Source: Rhodothermaeota bacterium MED-G12 (GTDB lineage: Bacteria; Bacteroidota; Rhodothermia; Balneolales; Balneolaceae). Taken from it: DNA of 35,873 bases. Positions 1 to 8,312 of this stretch are shown here, one piece after another; position 1 is the first letter of the stretch; the number at the start of each line of letters is the position of its first letter. The notes below the pieces were generated by a model. It worked only from the letters and a program-made list of their open reading frames with translations, did no database searches and was not told the DNA's origin. The stretch lies in contig NTKP01000013.1 in assembly GCA_002457365.1 (NCBI GenBank), positions 1 to 35,873 of the forward strand. Reading direction: 5' to 3'. The translations under genes were made by a program, and so were the position numbers.

Positions 1-210
1 TTTGTAGAAAAAAACAAAAATACCAAACCGCATGTGGACCTAAAAGGCTATATTTTTGGACAACTTGTAAGAACTGGAATACTGAAGTCTCACATTGTTA
101 TGGACACAGGATGCACCTTTAACGATGAAAATAATTTTTATTCTTATAGAAGAGAAGCAAAGAAAGCTGGAAGGATGGCTGCTGTGATAAAATTGAACAT
201 AATAGGGTGA
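1..210 (+). CDS. pgeF: Peptidoglycan editing factor PgeF (YfiH/DUF152 family), 3' end only
   Basis: The reading frame is open from the first base and stops with TGA at 208-210, giving the last 69 residues of a protein whose start lies outside the window. The visible part has the DUF152/YfiH C-terminal pattern: KPHVDLKGY (the His of the H-x-DL motif is a metal ligand in this family), then GQLVRTGI, a Cys-Thr in the DTGCTFNDE stretch, FYSYRREAKKAGRM and AAVI near the end. Family members act on muropeptides or purine nucleosides and prevent mis-incorporation of serine into peptidoglycan stems. The stop is one base before the dxr start, so it is probably the proximal visible gene of the dxr-rseP-psd-pssA operon. 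Family identity is quite sure; the exact enzymatic role is inferred from the family. Confidence 0.88.
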   Translation, partial: FVEKNKNTKPHVDLKGYIFGQLVRTGILKSHIVMDTGCTFNDENNFYSYRREAKKAGRMAAVIKLNIIG

Positions 211-211
211 A

Positions 212-1384
212 ATGAAACATAAGAAGATCCGAATTGCTATTCTAGGATCAACGGGCTCCATTGGAACACAAGCGTTAGAAATCATTCAAGAGCACCATGA
301 GTTGTTCGAAGTTGTTTTATTAAGTGCTCATCAAAATTGGGAGCTTTTGAATGAACAAGCCAAAACTTTCCGTGCACGTTACGCAGTTTTAACAGGACTG
401 GGCCATACTCATACGAACCTACAATTAGGTGACCCTACAATAACTAAAACATATGTTGACTCGCTCGCATTAAATGAGCTAGTATGCCTGCCTGAAATTG
501 ATGTTGTATTGAATAGCTTGGTGGGTTTTGCCGGTTTTTCACCGACCTTTTACGCGTTGAAAGCTCACAAAAAAGTGGCCTTAGCCAATAAAGAAAGTCT
601 AGTGGTAGGCGGAGCAATTATTACCGAACTTTTGAAGGATTCACAAGGTAGCTTAATACCGATCGATTCCGAACATAGCGCCATGCTACAATCACTCATT
701 GGAGAAGAAAAAGAATCCATTGAAGAAATCATTATTACCGCAAGTGGTGGTCCATTTAGGACTCTTAGCATTGAGCAAATGAAGGATGTAACGGTGCAAC
801 AGGCATTGCAACATCCAAATTGGAGCATGGGTTCTAAGATTACCATTGATAGCGCAACCATGATGAATAAAGGCTTAGAAATCATAGAAGCGCATTGGTT
901 ATTTGACCTGCCCATTGAGAAGATTACACCAGTAGTTCATCCGGAAAGTATCATTCACTCAATGGTGACCTATGTAGATGGCTCAACCAAAGCACAACTT
1001 GGTCCACCTGACATGAAAGTCCCTATTTTATATGCATTGTCTTATCCCCGCAGGTTACCCTTAAACAGCTCACGTATGGATTGGACACAAATGCATACAC
1101 TATATTTTGAACCAGTGGATTATTCACGATTTCCATGCATTGAATTAGCCATGGAATCATTAAAACTCCACAAAGGAGGCCCTGCAGTATTAAATGCAGC
1201 TAATGAAATTGCAGTCGAGTACTTTTTAGAGGGTAAAATTAAGTATATTGATATAGCAATTATTATTGAACGTTGTCTTAACCAAATACGCTTTAATTCG
1301 ACCTTGAGTTATGATTCACTCGTAGAATTAGATCAGCAAACCAGAGCTTACGCAAGAACTATTTGTCAATATGGAACTACTTGA
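212..1384 (+). CDS. dxr: 1-deoxy-D-xylulose 5-phosphate reductoisomerase
   Basis: Cytoplasmic NADPH-dependent enzyme converting DXP to 2-C-methyl-D-erythritol 4-phosphate, the committed step of the MEP isoprenoid pathway. The 390 residues match the usual length. GSTGSIG (12-18) is the NADPH-binding loop, ANKESLV (125-131) is conserved, and the metal site is seen as IDSEHSA (D152, E154) with E223 in MMNKGLEIIEAHW. The flexible-loop region HPNWSMGSKI and the motif VHPESIIHS are intact. The start lies one base after the pgeF stop, and the gene overlaps rseP by 14 bases (TGA at 1382-1384, rseP ATG at 1371), which suggests translational coupling. No defect is seen. Confidence 0.97.
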   Translation: MKHKKIRIAILGSTGSIGTQALEIIQEHHELFEVVLLSAHQNWELLNEQAKTFRARYAVLTGLGHTHTNLQLGDPTITKTYVDSLALNELVCLPEIDVVLNSLVGFAGFSPTFYALKAHKKVALANKESLVVGGAIITELLKDSQGSLIPIDSEHSAMLQSLIGEEKESIEEIIITASGGPFRTLSIEQMKDVTVQQALQHPNWSMGSKITIDSATMMNKGLEIIEAHWLFDLPIEKITPVVHPESIIHSMVTYVDGSTKAQLGPPDMKVPILYALSYPRRLPLNSSRMDWTQMHTLYFEPVDYSRFPCIELAMESLKLHKGGPAVLNAANEIAVEYFLEGKIKYIDIAIIIERCLNQIRFNSTLSYDSLVELDQQTRAYARTICQYGTT

Positions 1385-2699
1385 ACTAACACAAACAATT
1401 CTCATTTTCATCGGTGCACTCATGATTCTTGTATTTATACATGAATTAGGGCACTTTTTGGCAGCTAAAATGTTTGGAATGAGAGTCGAAAGATTCTCAG
1501 TGGGTTTTCCTCCACGTATTTGGGGATTTAAACGAGGCGACACCGATTATTGTATAGGGGCTACTCCGCTAGGTGGCTATGTTAAAATTTCTGGTATGGT
1601 AGATGAGAGTATGGATACCGAACATTTAGCAGCCGAACCACAACCTTGGGAATATCGATCGAAGCCAATTTGGCAGCGTATGGTGGTAATTACTGCCGGA
1701 GTCATATTTAACATGATTCTTGCCTTTTTTATTTATTCAGGGATGAATTGGAGTCAAGGCAAATTGAGTTTACCGATTGAAGAGGTTGCAGGTATATATG
1801 TCCCTGAGGGTAGTTTACTTGAGAATGTTGGCTTTCAAACAGACGACAAAATTGTCGGTGTAAATGGAAATTATGTGGACGCTTTTGAGGAACTAGTTTC
1901 TATTTCTGAGTTAACCAATAGCAACCTTTCGTATCAAGTGGTGCGTGAGGGAATGACAATGGATCTATTTATTCCATCAACTATCTTAGACAGTCTGCAA
2001 GAACAAACCTTTATTCACGCAAATAATGTCTATCCTCCAATTATATCGAGTATAGCTCTTGGATCACCCGCAGAGGATGCAGGGTTACAATCAGGTGATC
2101 GTTTTGTAGAAGTCAACGGAGAGCCTGTTAACTACTGGTTACAATTAACTCAGGCTATACGAGGCTCAGAAGGGGTGATTGATTTCGTAGTTGAACGAGA
2201 AAGGCAGAGATTGACACTGAGTATCGAGCCTTATGAAAACCGAACGATAGGAATAGCTCCTCCTAGTTTAGCCCAAGCAGGTGCGATATCCACACAACTA
2301 AATTTTGGAGAATCTATTCAAGAAGGCTGGGAGCAAGTTGGGGAACAAACTATGGGCATTATAGGAGGCTTTTCTAGAATGTTTTCTGGTGACATTTCTG
2401 TTCGGCAAAATCTTGGTGGTCCTATTGCTATAGCTGATTTAACTAAACAAGCAGTAGATCAAAATGGATGGTTAGGGTTTTGGCAAATAACAGCTTTATT
2501 AAGTATCACATTGGCTATCATGAATATACTCCCTATACCGGCCTTAGATGGGGGACACTTAGCCTTTTTGATTTATGAAGGAATAGCCCGTAAAGAACCT
2601 GCCGAGAAAGTTAAGATTGCGGCACAAAATATTGGTTTTTTATTGTTGGTTAGCTTGATGGTGTTTGTCATCTTTAACGATGTGTTGAGACTCTTCTAA
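1371..2699 (+). CDS. rseP: RIP metalloprotease RseP (site-2 protease family)
   Basis: Inner-membrane zinc protease of the S2P/M50 family, known for intramembrane cleavage of anti-sigma factors and remnant signal peptides. Seen: the zinc motif HELGH at residues 24-28 in the first membrane helix, a second helix around 104-118, periplasmic PDZ-like regions (GSLLENVGFQTDDKIVGVNG and GSPAEDAGLQSGDRFVEVNG), and the third metal-site motif NILPIPALDGGH at 385-396, followed by a C-terminal membrane helix. At 442 residues it has the usual two-PDZ length. The start sits inside the end of dxr and the stop TAA shares its last A with the psd ATG (TAATG), so translation is probably coupled both ways. Whether this organism has an RseA-type substrate cannot be seen here. 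Confidence 0.95.
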   Translation: MELLELTQTILIFIGALMILVFIHELGHFLAAKMFGMRVERFSVGFPPRIWGFKRGDTDYCIGATPLGGYVKISGMVDESMDTEHLAAEPQPWEYRSKPIWQRMVVITAGVIFNMILAFFIYSGMNWSQGKLSLPIEEVAGIYVPEGSLLENVGFQTDDKIVGVNGNYVDAFEELVSISELTNSNLSYQVVREGMTMDLFIPSTILDSLQEQTFIHANNVYPPIISSIALGSPAEDAGLQSGDRFVEVNGEPVNYWLQLTQAIRGSEGVIDFVVERERQRLTLSIEPYENRTIGIAPPSLAQAGAISTQLNFGESIQEGWEQVGEQTMGIIGGFSRMFSGDISVRQNLGGPIAIADLTKQAVDQNGWLGFWQITALLSITLAIMNILPIPALDGGHLAFLIYEGIARKEPAEKVKIAAQNIGFLLLVSLMVFVIFNDVLRLF

Positions 2700-3364
2700 T
2701 GAAGATAGCACACGAAGGTTTTCCTACCATTACAATAGTAGGAGTATGTACAGCCGTAGCTTTAATGCTAAGCTGGAGTTATCTCCCTTTAGTAATTAGT
2801 ATTAGCCTAAGCTCCATTCTTCTACCAGTATGGTTTCTGAGTATCTACTTTTTTCGAGATCCAGAACGTACTCTACCAATAGATCTATCAGAGGAAGTGC
2901 TTTTATCACCGGCAGATGGGAAAGTAGTTGTAGTCAAAGAAGTAGAATCCGTTGAGTATCTAGAGCAAGAGGCTATTCAAATCAGTATTTTTCTTTCCCC
3001 ATTGAATGTACATATCAATCGCATCCCAGTGAGTGGTACTTTGGAGTATCTGGTCTATCAAACCGGAGAATATTTAATGGCATGGGATGACCGGGCAACT
3101 ATGGATAATGAGCAGGCAAAATTTGGGGTAAAACACGCTTCCGGTCAAAAGATATTATTTCGTCAAATTACCGGCTTTTTAGCTCGCCGCGTAGTTTATT
3201 ATGTAAATGAGGGTGATACCTTAGAAAGAGGTAAACGTTTCGGTCTCATGAAATTTGGTAGTAGAATGGATGTCGTAGTTCCACGTTCTGCAAATGTAAT
3301 CGTTAAAGAGGGGGATAAAGTAGTTGCTGGTGAATCTATTATTGCTAAATTAGCCATACAATGA
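2699..3364 (+). CDS. psd: Phosphatidylserine decarboxylase proenzyme (short, membrane-anchored type)
   Basis: Converts phosphatidylserine to phosphatidylethanolamine at the inner membrane. The 221 residues fit the short class of the family (related to the archaeal-type enzymes). Residues about 10-50 are hydrophobic and likely membrane-inserted, followed by the conserved FFRDPER (51-57) and LSPADGKVV (69-77). The region NVHINRIPVSG (103-113) carries the conserved His and Arg. FGSRMD (186-191) holds the Gly187-Ser188 pair where self-cleavage should create the pyruvoyl cofactor. It overlaps rseP by one base and pssA by four (ATGA). Its position directly before pssA places two consecutive steps of phosphatidylethanolamine synthesis together. 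Confidence 0.95.
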   Translation: MKIAHEGFPTITIVGVCTAVALMLSWSYLPLVISISLSSILLPVWFLSIYFFRDPERTLPIDLSEEVLLSPADGKVVVVKEVESVEYLEQEAIQISIFLSPLNVHINRIPVSGTLEYLVYQTGEYLMAWDDRATMDNEQAKFGVKHASGQKILFRQITGFLARRVVYYVNEGDTLERGKRFGLMKFGSRMDVVVPRSANVIVKEGDKVVAGESIIAKLAIQ

Positions 3365-4170
3365 AATACCCTATTCAACATAGATATCAAAGTTTCAAGC
3401 AAAAAAGACAAGCTAAACGGGAATCAAAGCCACCTGTAAATCACAAAATTGCGGTTCCTAGTTTCTTTACGCTAATGAACCTTTTTTCTGGCTTCCTCTC
3501 GATTGTAGCAGTATCTGAAGGAGAGTTATTTCGAGGAGCTTGGTTCATTGTAGCGGCTGGGTTTTTTGATGTAATGGATGGATACATTGCGCGATTAGCA
3601 AATGCAGATAGTGATTTTGGAGTGGAACTAGATTCATTAAGTGACATCGTTTCATTTGGTGTGGCTCCATCTTTCCTTATCTATACCTTTGCTTTACACG
3701 AGTTTCAGTTTTTAGGTATGTTAATTAGTGCCGTGCCCGCTATGTGTGGCGCTGTTCGTCTGGCTCGTTTTAATGTTAATACCCGACTTACACCGAATCA
3801 GCATCATTTCATCGGCTTACCTATTCCATCTTTAGCTATCATATTGGCGGCTTTCTATCTTAGCTTTCATCACCAGTTGGAGTTATTTGATATATTTCGA
3901 AACGGGGTAAGTAGTGTATTAGGACCCTTAATCATTGTGTTGTCCGTGCTTATGCTGAGTACCTTACCTTTCGACAAGGTTCCTAAAATGGACCGTGTTT
4001 CCTTTCAACAAAATGGGTTCAAATCCTTTCTATTCCTAGGGTATTTTACTCTGATACTACTTTTTAGAGAATTAGGGCTTATGGCTGTTATTCTCATCTA
4101 TATTTTGAAAGGAATCGTTGACGGGTTAAGAGAATATTTTTCAACGGAGCAGCGATTCATAAGCAGCTAA
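3361..4170 (+). CDS. pssA: CDP-diacylglycerol--serine O-phosphatidyltransferase
   Basis: Integral membrane enzyme that makes phosphatidylserine from CDP-diacylglycerol and L-serine, providing the substrate for the psd product encoded just upstream. The CDP-alcohol phosphotransferase signature DGx2ARx8Gx3Dx3D is complete: DG at 73-74, AR at 77-78, G87, D91 and D95. Several hydrophobic helices follow, as expected for this family, after a basic N-terminus of about 30 residues. The ATG overlaps the psd stop by four bases. The last 30 bases overlap the 3' end of the opposite-strand glycosyltransferase gene (4141), so two operons collide tail to tail with no visible terminator between them. Confidence 0.95.
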   Translation: MKYPIQHRYQSFKQKRQAKRESKPPVNHKIAVPSFFTLMNLFSGFLSIVAVSEGELFRGAWFIVAAGFFDVMDGYIARLANADSDFGVELDSLSDIVSFGVAPSFLIYTFALHEFQFLGMLISAVPAMCGAVRLARFNVNTRLTPNQHHFIGLPIPSLAIILAAFYLSFHHQLELFDIFRNGVSSVLGPLIIVLSVLMLSTLPFDKVPKMDRVSFQQNGFKSFLFLGYFTLILLFRELGLMAVILIYILKGIVDGLREYFSTEQRFISS

Positions 4171-5214
4171 GCTCATTGATCCGACAGTATCCCAGCTATA
4201 ATGGGTTAAAATATGATCTCTTAGTTGAGCATTTTGGGCTTTGAGTTGCCCCACATCAGTGCCAAGCAGTTCATTTATAGATGCTCGTAATTCTTCGGTG
4301 TTTATTGGATTAATGTAGCTTGCCATATCTTTAAAATATTCTTTGGTTCCCCCATTCTCAGTAATTACAATCGCGCAACCCGATAGCGCAGCTTCCATTG
4401 CGGCTATACCAGGTGTTTCAAAAAGCGATGGAAGCACAAAAACTTTAGCCGCGGCATAGGCAGAAGCCAATAGGCTAGAGTGGTGTTCAAGGGTAGGTAA
4501 ATGAACCACATTATGTTCTTTAATTACGTCTAAGCACTTTTGGCTATATGCATCATTACCAAAGTCACCGATAACCACCAAAGGTGCATCTAAGCTCGGT
4601 GCTATCTCAAGAAGTCTGAGAATATTTTTTCGGGTTGATGATGCCTGTCCCACAAATAAAACGAAGTCCTTTAACCCGTATCGTTGCTCAAATTCACCTG
4701 ATTCAGTCTGCATAAAACGCGTTTCTACTCCATTAGGAATGACTTGCATACGATCAACAGGAATGTCAAACAACTGGTTAATTTGATTCTGTTCCGCTCG
4801 TGTATTAGGTAGAATTACATCAGCCAGTTGGCATATTTGTTTTTTTATACCGTATTCGGAGCTAATGCCGTTAAAAACTTTTCCGACAACTGACTCCGCA
4901 CTTAGTTTAAACTTGGTTGTCTGAATATGCTTTGGAGCAAAAAAAACGGGGGATAGGACGATAGGCGTTCGACCGTTACCGCTTAGTCGAGGGCTAGAGT
5001 TCAGTTGGCGCAACAATCCCCAGTGTTCACTGCTGGCCACAAAAACATGTAGTATATCGATCGAAGGGAACGGTTCATTACTTTGTATCCAGACGATTTT
5101 ATGCCCTAAACGCTGTAGTGCCTCTGCGGTTTGGCTAACCTGTGTTCGTACACCACCATTTACTAAGGAGATACTCGGAGGGGCTAGTATACCAATGCGC
5201 AATACTTTACTCAT
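4141..5214 (-). CDS. Glycosyltransferase, GT4-like (GT-B fold)
   Basis: Probable cytoplasmic or membrane-associated sugar transferase acting in assembly of a surface glycan. Of 357 residues, the N-terminal half starts with a Rossmann-type strand (LRIGILAPP) and the glycine-rich acceptor loop GGVRTQV (20-26). The linker carries VIPNGVETRF. The C-terminal half has LFVGQASSTRKN, typical of GT4 donor-domain entry, and ETPGIAAMEAALSG, the E-x7-E nucleotide-sugar motif, then ENGGTKEYF. It is the last gene of an eight-gene minus-strand operon. Its ATG overlaps the stop of the preceding deacetylase-like gene by four bases. Donor and acceptor cannot be told from sequence. Its 3' end overlaps convergent pssA by 30 bases. 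Confidence 0.88.
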   Translation of the reverse strand: MSKVLRIGILAPPSISLVNGGVRTQVSQTAEALQRLGHKIVWIQSNEPFPSIDILHVFVASSEHWGLLRQLNSSPRLSGNGRTPIVLSPVFFAPKHIQTTKFKLSAESVVGKVFNGISSEYGIKKQICQLADVILPNTRAEQNQINQLFDIPVDRMQVIPNGVETRFMQTESGEFEQRYGLKDFVLFVGQASSTRKNILRLLEIAPSLDAPLVVIGDFGNDAYSQKCLDVIKEHNVVHLPTLEHHSSLLASAYAAAKVFVLPSLFETPGIAAMEAALSGCAIVITENGGTKEYFKDMASYINPINTEELRASINELLGTDVGQLKAQNAQLRDHILTHYSWDTVGSMSLAAYESLLR

Positions 5215-6809
5215 AAGCGAATTCTGTTTCTATGTTGAATAAAGGATTCCTTCCAGAGCTGCCATTTATTGGAAAAACAATTTTGTAGGTATTCTTTATC
5301 GGCCATTGTTCCGCTCTTTTTAGTTTGGAAAGAAAGTGTGTGAGTCGGTAGCATGTTCTGAGGATCCCAATCATTAGGATGTATGATAGCAAAGTCACGG
5401 TTGTCTTGCTTTAATTCATACAACATGTTGGGCGTATCCTTGGATATCAACCGTTTTTTTTTCTTATCGTAATAAACCTCGTTTCGCTCTGAGGCTCTTT
5501 GCAGCCAAAAAGTAGCCCATTCATGATAAGAAAGCCATTGTAAATCTAATTCTTGAGCGTACTCCATAATAAATTTAATACTACTCAAACCTGGTTGTAG
5601 GGGATGGTGATACAGCATAATAGGTTGTTGCATTCCATATTGAACATCCATGTAGTGCTTAAAATAGGCGTGAAAGTCTTTTTCAACGGCCCGGTATCGG
5701 TGGAGACTACCGGTGCAAATTGGATGCACTGGAATCTGTAGACGCTTGCTGGATAGGGCAGGCTTACTGGCTAATGAGTCAGGTATCCAATAAGGAAGAC
5801 TGTCATAGCCATGCGTAAATTCAGAGCTATAGGAAAAGGGATAAGCATCCAGGGCCTTGGAAAGTTGTTCGCTCCAGATGCCATACGGAGCGGCATAGCC
5901 TTTAGGTGTCATTCCTGCTTGTACCATGGCTTGATACCCATTTTCGACATCTTGATACAAAGGATAGGAAGAGCGTATGTGCGCATGATCATAGCCATGT
6001 AGGGAATGTTCATGCTTAGGCCATTGAGTAAACCATTCTAGCCAATCTTCATGAGCTTTAACATGTAGGAAGGTTGTGAGTATGGCTGAGTAGGTATTGG
6101 CGAGTTCATAGATGGCATGTAAGGATTTCTCCGTGCCAAAATCACTATCAATACGTAGGGTTATAATCGGTTGGCTAGTTGGGAAGTTCCACTTGCTTAG
6201 GAAAGGTAAATCTATGGAATAAAATAGCTGCTCAAGAGCATAACGTAAAAGGTGTTGTAGGTGACCTTTATGAGTTCGTGACACTATTTCATTGGGTTTA
6301 TGGCCTGTTGGGCTTGGGAAAAATTTTCTAGTGTATGAGAATTTCGATACAGAAGCTTCCAAAGGTATGCCTAAGTAAATAGATTGCTCTATAGATTCGA
6401 TCTTTTGCCTTTCTACATAACATATTCCATCAAGATCTTGCTTCCCGCCGTAAAAACTAACGTTTGAGTTGCAATCGATCACACTGAGATGAGCCAATGG
6501 GCCTGCCATTAAATGTGGGCTATGTACACTAGCACAATATTTTTTTTGCACCGAAGTACTTTTGGGATGGACACCGGATTCCAGTGTAAAAAGTACGGCT
6601 AAGGTATGAGCTTTTTCCTGTTGGCTATGTAACCAGTTTTGTTCTTTGCTACTTAGTGCACGATGTACAATATATACCGAGTTAGAGGGTGCATCGAATT
6701 TCTGTGTATCACATTCCTCATAATGTACCCCTATACTGTCCAAGAGGGACATTAAGCCGGTGCTCAGTCCAAATACTCCAATTCCTAAGTTATGTGGTCT
6801 ATCGCTCAT
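5211..6809 (-). CDS. Polysaccharide deacetylase-family (NodB/CE4-like) protein with an N-terminal extra domain
   Basis: 532 residues. From about residue 215 the pattern of the CE4/NodB fold is visible: RIDSD (219-223) for the catalytic and metal aspartates, HGYDH (271-275) for the two metal histidines, GYAAPYG (304-310) for the R-x-PY-type motif, and LYHHP (399-403) for the late active-site His. Such enzymes remove acetyl groups from surface polysaccharides, but the arginine of the third motif is not obvious, so activity is not certain. Residues 1 to about 200 form a separate domain that I cannot assign. It begins with GIGVFGLSTGLMSLLDSIG and resembles a Rossmann or amidotransferase-like fold in strand pattern only. 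There is no signal peptide, so a cytoplasmic location is likely. It lies between flippase and glycosyltransferase genes, favouring glycan modification before export. Confidence 0.75.
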   Translation of the reverse strand: MSDRPHNLGIGVFGLSTGLMSLLDSIGVHYEECDTQKFDAPSNSVYIVHRALSSKEQNWLHSQQEKAHTLAVLFTLESGVHPKSTSVQKKYCASVHSPHLMAGPLAHLSVIDCNSNVSFYGGKQDLDGICYVERQKIESIEQSIYLGIPLEASVSKFSYTRKFFPSPTGHKPNEIVSRTHKGHLQHLLRYALEQLFYSIDLPFLSKWNFPTSQPIITLRIDSDFGTEKSLHAIYELANTYSAILTTFLHVKAHEDWLEWFTQWPKHEHSLHGYDHAHIRSSYPLYQDVENGYQAMVQAGMTPKGYAAPYGIWSEQLSKALDAYPFSYSSEFTHGYDSLPYWIPDSLASKPALSSKRLQIPVHPICTGSLHRYRAVEKDFHAYFKHYMDVQYGMQQPIMLYHHPLQPGLSSIKFIMEYAQELDLQWLSYHEWATFWLQRASERNEVYYDKKKKRLISKDTPNMLYELKQDNRDFAIIHPNDWDPQNMLPTHTLSFQTKKSGTMADKEYLQNCFSNKWQLWKESFIQHRNRIRL

Positions 6810-6818
6810 GAGCTTAAC

Positions 6819-8312
6819 TTATGGCTGTGGCCTGTGTTTCATTAGCTCTCGAATGGTTTTCCAATCCGATCTTTTAATAGTCTTGGTTACTAAGAGTGGG
6901 ATGAAGGCCATTAAAAGTATAAGGCTAAACATCAACCAGTTAGGTAATCCTGCTAGATGGATGTTGGGTAGAAAGGTAAAGGTACCCATAAACACCGGAT
7001 TCCCCATGAACCATAAATAACTTAGCAAGCCAACGGCTAATGATACGTACATAGGATAGAAGGGGAAGGTAGTTTTAAGCAGGCTATATTTGTTGAAAAA
7101 ATAGTAGGCTAAATACATCATAATTCCTTCACTAAGTACAATAAAAAAGAGCGCATAATTTGGATAATCTATGAGAAAATAAGTCCCTATTCCAATAAAT
7201 ATAGCACAAATAACTCCTCCCAATAGATTCGCTTTTAAATAGTATGTACTCTGCTGCGTAGCGATTAAGGAGGTCGCAAATACACTGTTTTGAAAGGTTA
7301 AAAACAATAGAGGTGACAGTATTTGGAGCATGGGGATACTTTCAGTGTACAAATCCCCATAAATCAGTGGTATAACAAAGGGCGCCAAGAAGAGTATTCC
7401 GAAGCTACCAAATAACCCAAGCAAGGTATGGTATCGATAGGCTTGCTGAATCCTTTTACTCATTGTTACCGTGTTATTATTCCAACCTTTGGATAGGTTC
7501 GGAAGCAAGAGTTGCACGAAAATACGATCCAGCACCATATAGAGCATAATTATGCGTAATGCGGCCCCGTACCAGCCCACAAATGATTCACTATAAACCA
7601 ATGCAAATATAAGTGGAGGAAATAGTAGAATGACTTGGCTACTTACCCATCCAACCCCAAGCTGAAGAGATTCTTTAATAAGAGAAACTAAGCTCGTAAT
7701 CGAGTTTTTTGTTACTGTGTGGTTTGAAAAGACCAAATGCCTTTTATACAGGCTAATTACCCATAGTAATAGGGAAGCAATCCCCACCGATATACCATAG
7801 TAGACCGGTAGCTTCTCCAGGTCATCTGCTTGTTGAATACCATACATGATAAAGCCAAAAAATACCGTAGCCTGAAGTGCTTTAATCGCTTGTAAACTAA
7901 AAAAATCCTGCTTTCCTGAAAATAACCACTCCGTATGCAAAGCATAGGGTATCAAACTAAATAGTAAGAGCCAAATCAGTGCATTTATTTCCTCGGAATA
8001 GGGTAATAATGGTGAGATTATAAACAAAATAATCAACGCAATAAGGGCCCATAGACACTTACCAAAAAACAGCTCAGCAGCACTAAAAACTTGTTCATCG
8101 GCTTTTTTTGCCATTTCTCTGGTTCCTAATTGCATAATTCCTACATCCGAAAACCATAGCATATAACTAAAAATAGCTAAGGCAGTGGTCCATATCCCAT
8201 AGCTTTCGGGCCCTAAGACCCGTGCAAGGACCATGCTACTTATAAAGCCTAAGCCTCTAGCAACCATGTCTCCAATGGCTAAACTCGCTACTTTCTGGGT
8301 GATGCTACTCAT
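6819..8312 (-). CDS. Wzx-like polysaccharide flippase (MATE/MVF superfamily membrane protein)
   Basis: Predicted multi-pass inner-membrane protein that would flip undecaprenyl-linked glycan units to the periplasmic face. The start chosen is the ATG at 8312, giving 497 residues beginning MSSITQKVASLAIGDMVARG. This has the standard N-terminus of the family (amphipathic lead, then GLGFISSMVLARVLGPESYG). A longer frame opens at 8435 but would overlap the preceding glycosyltransferase gene by 131 bases and adds residues atypical of the family. With the chosen start the overlap is 8 bases. About 12-14 hydrophobic helices are visible throughout. It sits between glycosyltransferase and deacetylase-like genes. 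No polymerase or initiating sugar-phosphate transferase gene is found in the window. Confidence 0.85.
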   Translation of the reverse strand: MSSITQKVASLAIGDMVARGLGFISSMVLARVLGPESYGIWTTALAIFSYMLWFSDVGIMQLGTREMAKKADEQVFSAAELFFGKCLWALIALIILFIISPLLPYSEEINALIWLLLFSLIPYALHTEWLFSGKQDFFSLQAIKALQATVFFGFIMYGIQQADDLEKLPVYYGISVGIASLLLWVISLYKRHLVFSNHTVTKNSITSLVSLIKESLQLGVGWVSSQVILLFPPLIFALVYSESFVGWYGAALRIIMLYMVLDRIFVQLLLPNLSKGWNNNTVTMSKRIQQAYRYHTLLGLFGSFGILFLAPFVIPLIYGDLYTESIPMLQILSPLLFLTFQNSVFATSLIATQQSTYYLKANLLGGVICAIFIGIGTYFLIDYPNYALFFIVLSEGIMMYLAYYFFNKYSLLKTTFPFYPMYVSLAVGLLSYLWFMGNPVFMGTFTFLPNIHLAGLPNWLMFSLILLMAFIPLLVTKTIKRSDWKTIRELMKHRPQP

